Assembly (NCBI RefSeq): GCF_014243345.1
Contig: NZ_JACLZF010000002.1
Span: 1,054,001 to 1,118,000, forward strand
Direction of reading: 5' to 3'
DNA: 64,000 nucleotides
Origin: Robiginitalea sp. SC105
Lineage (GTDB): Bacteria; Bacteroidota; Bacteroidia; Flavobacteriales; Flavobacteriaceae
Shown piece after piece: positions 57,257-64,000 of the stretch; positions within the stretch are counted from its first letter, which is position 1; each line of letters opens with the position of its first letter. Below the pieces are notes generated by a model. That model was not told where the DNA came from. It searched no databases and saw nothing but the letters and a program-made list of their open reading frames with translations. A program made the translations under genes and the position numbers.

Positions 57257-59062
57257 TTAAAATACAAGATTCTGGTCCTTGACCGGCTCGCCCTTATAGA
57301 CTAATGGGGCAGGGGGCGGCAAATGCAGTTCCCGTATCAATTCATCGAAACGGGGGTCGGCCCGGAATTCCGGGTGGTTCAAGTGGAGGCGGACCGTCCA
57401 TGGGTAAAAAGCATGCCCCTTTGCCGATTCCAGCCATTGGAAGGTCCTTTCAAAGTCCCCGGCCGCGTGATAGATACGAGCCAGGCAGAGTGAAAAGAAA
57501 GGCGTCTGCTCCCTGCTTTCCAGTTCCCTCGCGATTTCCATCCCTTCGTCCATGTGGCCGGCTTGAATAAGCGCAGGCCCCAGGCCTAAGCCTTTCCACC
57601 CTCCATTGATCCGCGCCGCCTTCCGTAAGGAATCCAGCCCGCGTTCCACCTGGCCCATCTTTATATAGGTATGTCCCGAAATCATGATGCTCAACGCATT
57701 ATCGTCATACATTTCGGACGACATCCTTACCTGTTCCAGGGCTTTGTCGTATTCGCCCACGGAATTGTAGAGCGCGCCCAGCCAGGCCGTGTGGAGGGAG
57801 GAAAACGGGTCAATGCGCTGAGCCAGCAGATGCTCCGATATCGCCTGGTCCATCCGGCCGAAGAGGGCCTGGTACCAGGCCCTGTGATAGTGGTTCATAG
57901 CCAGGTTTGGGTTTAGTTCGTTTGCCTTGCGGAAGGCATAGTCAGCCAAATCCCAGTCCCAGCCATGGTACGTATGGTACTGGGACAGGGCGGCCCATCC
58001 TTCGGCAATCGTGGAGTCAAGCTGAATGGCCCGCTTGGCAGCTGCTTCGGCTTTTGGTAATACATCGGGCGGTGGATTTACGCTGTGGCCCCAGGTGATA
58101 TATCCTTCCGCCATGCCTGCAAAGGCATGGGGGTCGGATGGATTCCTGTCAATGGCTTCCTGCAGGTAGAGCAGGCCCCGCTTCCAGTCTTCTTCGGTGG
58201 ATTTATTCAGGTAATATTTGCCTTTCAGGTAAAGCTCATAGGTTTCCGGGAGCACCGGCCTCAAATCCTTCCATTTAGCCCGGTTTTTGACCACCTCCCC
58301 GGGGCCTATCTGTTCCCGGATGTCGGCTGCCACTTCTGCCCAAAGTGCACGAACCTCGGCAAGATCCCTGGTGTAGTCATGCTCCCAGATCGGGTCTTTT
58401 TCCAGGTCCCGACTGACAGCCACGGCAATTTCTATGCGATTATCCTCCTGGTTGGCGGTGCCGTAGACAAAATAGTCCACGTCATCCAATTCTTCCCGGA
58501 ATAATTCAAGCCTGGGCTGTATACCGGCTTCGAGGTAACGCGTCGAAGCCATACTAAGGACCAGTAAATCCCCCGCCTGTGAAAGTTCTTTGATCAGTGC
58601 ATCGGTCATCCCCTCGCTGAAATAGGCTTCATCGGTGTCCGAAGGCGTATCCAGCGGGAGCACGGCCACCCGAGCCTGCAGATCAATTCCCGGGTCTGCC
58701 CACCGGGAGCCGGCCCAGAAACTGGCCCCGGCAAGGACCAGCACGGCACATACCACTGCCAGGGCGATCACCTGGTTCAGTTTCCGGCTGTTTTCTTCCC
58801 GGATCTCAGGATCCGATTCAATAGCTTCGGTTCGCCGGAACCCCTTGGGAGTCAGGTCGTACAACCAGGAGAAGATCACCCAGAATATAAGCCCGAATCC
58901 CAGCAGGTAGATCAGCCCCTTCATCAGTACAGGGGGGGCACCGAATGCGGGAAATACGGTATCGGCTATCTGGACAATGACCCATGCCACAGCCATGTAG
59001 GCCACAACTGCCCTGAACACGTTCCGGCGCGACAGTTCCGAGATCAGTTTTTTAAAGTCCAT
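57257..59062 (-). CDS. Membrane TPR protein with FlgO-like domain
   Basis: The 601-residue protein has two or three N-terminal membrane helices ('VFRAVVAYMAVAWVIVQIADTVFP', 'GLIYLLGFGLIFWVIFSWLYDLTPKGFR', 'VIALAVVCAVLVLAGASFW'). A FlgO/TolB-like domain follows ('VAVLPLDTPSDTDEAYFSEGMTDALIKELSQAGDLLVLSMASTRYL', 'VDYFVYGTANQEDN'), then TPR repeats to the C terminus. The same arrangement occurs, often fused to an adenylate cyclase or LytTR domain, in many marine bacteria; here no output domain is present, so the role is open. It is divergent from the TonB receptor gene, 182 bp away. Confidence 0.82.
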   Translation of the reverse strand: MDFKKLISELSRRNVFRAVVAYMAVAWVIVQIADTVFPAFGAPPVLMKGLIYLLGFGLIFWVIFSWLYDLTPKGFRRTEAIESDPEIREENSRKLNQVIALAVVCAVLVLAGASFWAGSRWADPGIDLQARVAVLPLDTPSDTDEAYFSEGMTDALIKELSQAGDLLVLSMASTRYLEAGIQPRLELFREELDDVDYFVYGTANQEDNRIEIAVAVSRDLEKDPIWEHDYTRDLAEVRALWAEVAADIREQIGPGEVVKNRAKWKDLRPVLPETYELYLKGKYYLNKSTEEDWKRGLLYLQEAIDRNPSDPHAFAGMAEGYITWGHSVNPPPDVLPKAEAAAKRAIQLDSTIAEGWAALSQYHTYHGWDWDLADYAFRKANELNPNLAMNHYHRAWYQALFGRMDQAISEHLLAQRIDPFSSLHTAWLGALYNSVGEYDKALEQVRMSSEMYDDNALSIMISGHTYIKMGQVERGLDSLRKAARINGGWKGLGLGPALIQAGHMDEGMEIARELESREQTPFFSLCLARIYHAAGDFERTFQWLESAKGHAFYPWTVRLHLNHPEFRADPRFDELIRELHLPPPAPLVYKGEPVKDQNLVF

Positions 59063-59244
59063 AGGGAAAAGTTTTGTTTTCCAGGCGGGTTCAGCCTTTT
59101 CTCCCTCGTGTGCAAACAGGCTATTCCAAGGACGGTCTGAATGTAACCCTCTCTAAGATAAGCATTTGCTGTAATCCGGTCAAATTTACCATCCAAAATG
59201 GATAATTCAATTATATTTATGTCGATAACACTATTCTCTGTTTC

Positions 59245-62094
59245 ATGTCGGAAACTCACCGCTTGCTACATCAAAAAACTTCCTTCCGACAGCAAAGAAC
59301 CAGCACATGGTTAACACACATTTCACTGATTTGCCTGCTGTTTTTTATGGGGCTGGTCAGAGGGCAGGAGGCCGCCGACAGCACGAGGATCGATTTTGCA
59401 TTTACCGGGCTTACCCGTACCGGGGCCCTCTCTGAATTGGGGCGCCAGCAACAATTGCGCATCTACTATGCCCCGGAATGGTTTCCGGAAGCGTCCATCA
59501 GCAGGTCCTTTAGAGGCCGTACCCTGGAATCCATAATGACGGACCTCCTGTCCGGGACCGAGCTCAATTTTTACCGATATGATGCCCACACCTTTATCCT
59601 GACCCGAAACACGCGTATTTACGATGAACTGCCGGAGCAGTTTTTTGGGAGCGACTTTGAACGGGATAGCGCCACCTCCGCGGGTGCGACCGCCCGGGCC
59701 CCGGCACCCATGCCCATCTTCATTGCCCAGGAAGAAATCCCTGAGGAGACAACCGTGGAAACCGTACGTATTGGCCGTCAAACGGCAAGCACCCCCGGGC
59801 AGTTGTTCATCCTCGAGGGTTATATCAGGGAGCGCACTTCGGGGAATCCGGTACCGGATGTGGCGGTGCTGGTTACCAACCGCGGGAGGGGGACGGCTAC
59901 AGATGTCAACGGTTATTACCGTCTGGAATTACCCCCCGGGCTGCAGGAGCTGCGTACACGCTTCATCGGCATGGAACCTGTAAGGAAACAGGTAATCCTG
60001 TACAACGATGGCCAGCTGGACCTGCTGGTGGATGAGGCGGTGGAGCAGCTGGAGGAGGTGGTCGTGGAAGCCGATGCCGACCGAAATGTGGAGGAAGTCA
60101 CCGCAGGCACGGACCGCATCGATGCGGAGGAAAGCAAAGACATCCCCCTGGTACTCGGGGAGCGGAACATCCTGGAGGTGGCTGCCTCCCTGCCGGGGAT
60201 TTCCAAGGCGGGGGAAGGGGCAACCGGTTTGAATGTCCGCGGTGGGCGAACAGACCAAAACCAGTTCCTGCTCAACAGCGCACTGGTATATAACCCCACG
60301 CATTTTTTCGGAATTTTCCAGGCCCTGAACCCTTTTGTCACCGAAAGCGTGGATATTTACAAGGGGGCCATCCCGGTGGAATTCGGGGGGAGACTTTCGG
60401 CCGTATTTGACATTCATACGGTAGACGGTGATACCACAGAGTTAAAGGGAGAAGGTTCGGTGGGTCCCGTGACGGCCAACCTCGCCTTTGAGGTGCCCGT
60501 TGTCAAAGGCCGTTCCTCTCTCGTCCTGGGTGGACGCGGGGCCTATTCGGACTGGATCCTCCGGTCTGTAGGCGAGGACCGGCTCAGCGGGACGGAGGCT
60601 TCCTTTTACGACTTTATTGCCACCTATACGGACCGTATAAACGAAAACAACCAGGTCAAGGCCACAGGGTATTACAGCAAAGACCGCTTCAGCATTACAC
60701 GGGATTCCCTGGTTGGGTATAGCAACCGGGCCGCTTCGGTGGTCTGGAACCATACCTTTGACCAGCGCAACCTGGCGACGTTTACCCTGGCCAATAGCCG
60801 CTATGCTTTCAATATCGGGTATGACGGGGAAGCCAATACGGATTTTGACCTGGGATATTCGGTGGAGGAAACGGAACTCCGGGCATGGAACCGCTTCCGC
60901 TACAACGATCGGCATCAATTCACCTATGGCCTGGCAGCCAAATACTACAGCGTCAACCCGGGAACGCGATCCCCATCGGGGGCCGATTCGGATGTGCAGC
61001 GCACCGAGATCCCGGGGGAACAGGCGCTGGAAGCCGGTATCTTCCTCGCAGACCGCTTTGCCGTTTCCGACCGGCTGGAGCTGGAGGCCGGCATCCGGTG
61101 GTCCTTTTTTGGGGCCCTGGGCCCGTCCGACCAGCGGGAGTACCCCGAAGGCCAGCCCCGGAACCCGGGTACAGCCACGGACACGCTTTCCTTTGGGGGC
61201 GGTGAGTTTATTAAAACCTATGGGGGGCCTGAAATACGTGCTTCGGCCAGGTATCTGCTGGGGCCGGAACTCTCCCTCCGGGCCGGCTACAGCAATATGT
61301 ACCAGTACATTCACACGCTGACCAATACCACCACCGTGTCGCCCATCGACACCTGGAAACTCAGTGACTACAATATACGCCCCCAGAAATCCCGGCAGGT
61401 CAGCCTGGGAATCTTCCGGAATTTTGACGATGCGGCCATCGAGGTGAGCGCGGAGGGCTATTACAAATGGTCGGAGGATGTGCTCGATTTTAAGACCGGG
61501 GCGCGACTCCTGCTCAACGAGGCGGTGGAAACCGAAGTGGTGCAGGGGGATGGCAGGGCCTACGGGATCGAATTCCTAATCCGAAAAAACCGGGGCCGGC
61601 TCAATGGCTGGCTGGGATATACCTATTCCAGGACCGAGGTGCGCTTCGACAGCCCGTACCCGTCTGAGCAAATCAACAACGGGGAATTTTTCCCGGCCAA
61701 TTACGACCGCCCCCACGATATCAGCCTGGTGGCTAATTACCGGTTTACCCGGCGCTATAGCCTCTCGATGAATTTTGCCTACCAGACCGGGCGCCCGGTA
61801 ACCTATCCCATAGGGCAATACTTTTTCAACAACTCCGAATACGTCCTCTACAGCGACAGGAACAAGAACCGCATACCGGATTACATCCGCCTGGACCTGG
61901 GGATCAACATCGAGGGGAACCACCGCAAGGAGAAGCTCACCCACAGTTTCTGGACCATCTCCGTGTATAATGTCCTGGGCCGGAGCAACCCGTATTCGGT
62001 TTATTTCGTTTCGGAAGGCGGGGAGGTCCGGGCGCTGCAGAGTTCCATTTTCGCCATCCCGATACCATCGATAACCTATAATTTTAAATTCTGA
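59245..62094 (+). CDS. TonB-dependent receptor with STN and carboxypeptidase-regulatory domains
   Basis: The 949-residue outer-membrane protein has a signal segment, an STN domain (about 50-125: 'FAFTGLTRTGALSELGRQQQLRIYYAPEWFPEASISRSFRGRTLESIMTDLLSGTEL') and a linker. A CarboxypepD_reg-like domain (about 190-275: 'LEGYIRERTSGNPVPDVAVLVTNRGRGTATDVNGYYRLELPPG') is followed by a plug ('GERNILEVAASLPGISKAGEGATGLNVRGGRTDQNQFLLN') and a 22-strand barrel ending in F. An STN domain usually passes a signal to a FecR anti-sigma factor, but no FecI/FecR pair is nearby. The DUF4249 gene overlaps its stop by one base, so the pair is one operon. The ligand is unknown. Confidence 0.92.
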   Translation: MSETHRLLHQKTSFRQQRTSTWLTHISLICLLFFMGLVRGQEAADSTRIDFAFTGLTRTGALSELGRQQQLRIYYAPEWFPEASISRSFRGRTLESIMTDLLSGTELNFYRYDAHTFILTRNTRIYDELPEQFFGSDFERDSATSAGATARAPAPMPIFIAQEEIPEETTVETVRIGRQTASTPGQLFILEGYIRERTSGNPVPDVAVLVTNRGRGTATDVNGYYRLELPPGLQELRTRFIGMEPVRKQVILYNDGQLDLLVDEAVEQLEEVVVEADADRNVEEVTAGTDRIDAEESKDIPLVLGERNILEVAASLPGISKAGEGATGLNVRGGRTDQNQFLLNSALVYNPTHFFGIFQALNPFVTESVDIYKGAIPVEFGGRLSAVFDIHTVDGDTTELKGEGSVGPVTANLAFEVPVVKGRSSLVLGGRGAYSDWILRSVGEDRLSGTEASFYDFIATYTDRINENNQVKATGYYSKDRFSITRDSLVGYSNRAASVVWNHTFDQRNLATFTLANSRYAFNIGYDGEANTDFDLGYSVEETELRAWNRFRYNDRHQFTYGLAAKYYSVNPGTRSPSGADSDVQRTEIPGEQALEAGIFLADRFAVSDRLELEAGIRWSFFGALGPSDQREYPEGQPRNPGTATDTLSFGGGEFIKTYGGPEIRASARYLLGPELSLRAGYSNMYQYIHTLTNTTTVSPIDTWKLSDYNIRPQKSRQVSLGIFRNFDDAAIEVSAEGYYKWSEDVLDFKTGARLLLNEAVETEVVQGDGRAYGIEFLIRKNRGRLNGWLGYTYSRTEVRFDSPYPSEQINNGEFFPANYDRPHDISLVANYRFTRRYSLSMNFAYQTGRPVTYPIGQYFFNNSEYVLYSDRNKNRIPDYIRLDLGINIEGNHRKEKLTHSFWTISVYNVLGRSNPYSVYFVSEGGEVRALQSSIFAIPIPSITYNFKF

Positions 62095-63473
62095 TGCGCT
62101 CACTATTCAACAGCCGCCCTCTGTCCGTCCGGTTCCTGCTGGTTGCCTGCCTGTTGACCGCCCTCGGGTGCGTGGAAGAGATTGAAATCGAAACCGACCG
62201 GGAAAGTATTGACCAGGCCCGCAATGCCCTGGTGGTGGAGGCGACCCTTACGGATGAAGACCGGACTCAGGAAGTGGTGCTTTCCCGGGCAGCGGATTTT
62301 GAAAATGACAGCATCGTGGGCTTTGACGAGGAAGACCCGGACACCTACCTGGTGCCCGACCTGGATCCGGAAAACCGCCCCATCCTGTACGAAACAGGGG
62401 CATCCGTTACAGTGGAAGATGACCGGGGCGTTCAATTTGACTTCGTGGAAGGGGAGCCCGGCAGGTATTTTTCGGTCAATCCGTTTGCCGCCGAGGCGGG
62501 GAGGGGCTACCGCCTGCTGATTACCCTGCGCTCCGGGAACCGGATCACCTCGGAATTTGAATCCGTTCCCGGTACAGCCAGCCTCGAGGACCTTCGCGCC
62601 GAGCGGGCAACGGACCCGTTGCGCGGCCCGGGAATACAATTTGCCGTGGACGGTTTGGCCACAGCAGGCACCGAGGCCTATTTCCGGTATACTTTTGAGG
62701 AAACCTTCAAGGTGGTTGCACCTTTGTGGAGCCCGGAAGATTTTGTACTGAGCAATTACGACCCCTGTGCCGACCCGGTGGAATACGACCTGGAAATCGT
62801 CACCCGTACCACACCCAACCAGGTTTGTTACCGGACCGAGGAATCCGAATCGATCATTCAGGGGACCACCGTGGGCCTGTCTTCAGGGGAACTTAGGAAT
62901 TTCCCGGTACATTTTATCGACAGGCAGCAATATAAAATTGCGGAACGCTACAGCATCCTGGTCCGCCAGCACGTGGAGGACCTCGATGCCTATCTGTACT
63001 ACGACCGCCTTCGGAATTTTTCCCAGGAGGGGAATGTCTTTTCGCAGATCCAGCCGGGTTTCCTGCAGGGCAACCTGCAGCCCCAGGCAGATGCCCCGTT
63101 GCTGGTGATCGGTTATTTTTCGGTAACATCGGTGAGCGAGCGTCGGATTTTCCTGGATTTTGAAGATTTTTTCCCCGGGGAGGCCGCCCCGCCCTTTGTG
63201 GTGCCCTGTGTACTGCGCTCCTCACCAGTTACACACCTTACGCGTTGCCCATTGGTGCCGGTAATGGAATCGGGGAGTGGCTGTCCGTTGTCCGTGATCG
63301 AATTGCTTGACCTGGGCGGGTTGATCACCTATTACGCAACCTATGATGAATCCCTGCAACCCGGGGATCCGGGCTATGCGATTTGTCCGGGGCCCTATTC
63401 CTATGCCCCCAGGGTTTGCGGGGATTGTACGGTCCTGGGGACCAACCAGGTCCCTGATTTCTGGATTGAATGA
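62094..63473 (+). CDS. DUF4249 family lipoprotein
   Basis: The 459-residue protein has a lipobox ('LTALGCVEEIEIE') and the DUF4249 pattern: 'NALVVEATLTDEDRTQEVVLSRAADFEND', 'GASVTVEDDRGVQFDFVEGEPGRYFS' and 'YRLLITLRSGNRITSEFESVPG'. DUF4249 proteins are outer-membrane lipoproteins encoded next to TonB receptors in Bacteroidota and may form their extracellular or substrate-binding partner; the biochemical role is not established. It is translationally coupled to the receptor (TGATG) and followed after 7 bp by the next exported protein. Confidence 0.9.
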   Translation: MRSLFNSRPLSVRFLLVACLLTALGCVEEIEIETDRESIDQARNALVVEATLTDEDRTQEVVLSRAADFENDSIVGFDEEDPDTYLVPDLDPENRPILYETGASVTVEDDRGVQFDFVEGEPGRYFSVNPFAAEAGRGYRLLITLRSGNRITSEFESVPGTASLEDLRAERATDPLRGPGIQFAVDGLATAGTEAYFRYTFEETFKVVAPLWSPEDFVLSNYDPCADPVEYDLEIVTRTTPNQVCYRTEESESIIQGTTVGLSSGELRNFPVHFIDRQQYKIAERYSILVRQHVEDLDAYLYYDRLRNFSQEGNVFSQIQPGFLQGNLQPQADAPLLVIGYFSVTSVSERRIFLDFEDFFPGEAAPPFVVPCVLRSSPVTHLTRCPLVPVMESGSGCPLSVIELLDLGGLITYYATYDESLQPGDPGYAICPGPYSYAPRVCGDCTVLGTNQVPDFWIE

Positions 63474-63480
63474 AAAGTTT

Positions 63481-64000
63481 ATGAAGCTACGTGGATATAT
63501 CGGCATACTGATTTTCGCCCTGTTGGGCGGGGCGGGGGCACGTGCACAGGTGACCATCCGCAACCAGTCGGAATATGACGTTCTTCGTGCAACCCCTATG
63601 GAAACGCTGTATGCGCATACCACTGCATCCCTGGTCTTTCCCGGGGAGTACCTGTATTTCAGCCTGTACGCAATTAACCTGCAGACCTACCGGCTCAGTT
63701 CGGTGAGTTCCATGGCCTATTTGCAGCTCGTCGGTGAAGACGGCACCATCTATGCCCGATCAAAAGTCCGGATGCGGGGCGGCCGGGGCCAGGGGGACCT
63801 CTTTATCGGGACGGACTTCCCATCCGGGGCATATAAACTCGTCGCCTATACCAACTGGATGCGCAACGCGGGTCCCGGACAGGTCTACGCCGCAGATATT
63901 ACCGTTTTGAACCCCTACCAACGCAACCAGGAAGCCCTCCTTGGTGAGGGGACGTCTGATCCATTTTCCCCCGATCCCGCTCCAGAGCCGGACATCCAGG
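63481..64000 (+). CDS. Large exported protein next to DUF4249, N-terminal part (3' truncated by window)
   Basis: ATG at 63481 opens a frame that runs to the window end, giving 173 residues. The start has a signal peptide ('MKLRGYIGILIFALLGGAGARA'). The next 100 residues look like a macroglobulin MG2-type beta domain: 'TTASLVFPGEYLYFSLYAINL' and 'GAYKLVAYTNWMRN'. Such large proteins often follow TonB receptor/DUF4249 pairs in flavobacteria and are probably part of the same uptake or surface system; the C-terminal domains are outside the window. Confidence 0.7.
   Translation, partial: MKLRGYIGILIFALLGGAGARAQVTIRNQSEYDVLRATPMETLYAHTTASLVFPGEYLYFSLYAINLQTYRLSSVSSMAYLQLVGEDGTIYARSKVRMRGGRGQGDLFIGTDFPSGAYKLVAYTNWMRNAGPGQVYAADITVLNPYQRNQEALLGEGTSDPFSPDPAPEPDIQ

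Overview
The window looks like chromosomal DNA of a marine flavobacterium (Bacteroidota, Flavobacteriaceae). The evidence is TonB receptor/DUF4249 genes, a hybrid two-component regulator with AraC output, a PorP/SprF type IX secretion family protein, a bacillithiol gene, TAnnTTTG promoter -7 elements and few Shine-Dalgarno sites. Most of the sequence is GC-rich for this family, which would fit a Robiginitalea-like genome; that genus guess is inference only.

Layout. 1-6.5 kb: end of a Cys/Met PLP enzyme, bshB1, a TPR histidine kinase, tRNA-His, an M28 peptidase lipoprotein, a PfkB kinase and tRNA-Ser. The 3' end of tRNA-Ser is repeated 176 bp downstream. 6.6-13.5 kb: a more AT-rich block with a large hybrid sensor/AraC regulator and two lipoproteins (a degenerate esterase-like protein and an IPT plus NHL-propeller protein), possibly acquired. 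13.6-18 kb: a minus-strand signalling block with an unknown protein, a lone receiver, a DUF7793/STAS-like protein and a PAS-GAF sigma-54 activator. Between the activator and the other three genes lie a sigma-54-like promoter and two copies of a 12-bp inverted repeat, arranged like enhancer sites. 18-28 kb: DEAD-box helicase with a long leader, cold-shock protein, acyl-CoA dehydrogenase, membrane LuxR regulator, a PD40 protein with a PorP/SprF-SPOR fusion, and a LuxR response regulator whose phosphoacceptor Asp is Glu. 28-35 kb: class III adenylate cyclase, small secreted protein, DsrE protein, AraC regulator, TauE/SafE transporter, nitroreductase, DegT aminotransferase.

35-42 kb holds a compact minus-strand envelope/housekeeping run in transcription order: tpx, dgkA, ftsK, lolA, lptF/G-type permease, ribBA (with a zinc-less GTP cyclohydrolase half). 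42-49 kb: NhaC antiporter, methionine gamma-lyase-type enzyme divergent from an Lrp/AsnC regulator, lipoamide dehydrogenase, a DUF1624-like membrane protein. 48.6-54.6 kb is a tight plus-strand run: FMN reductase, pabB, alpha/beta hydrolase, tilS, dsbD. The end holds a penicillin acylase, a membrane TPR/FlgO-like protein, and a TonB receptor (STN domain), DUF4249 lipoprotein and a large exported protein cut by the window edge.

The most interesting item is the 13.6-18 kb module, read here as a sigma-54 circuit driving a small signalling operon that includes an unrecognised, possibly GTPase-like protein. No CRISPR array, insertion sequence or rRNA was seen.
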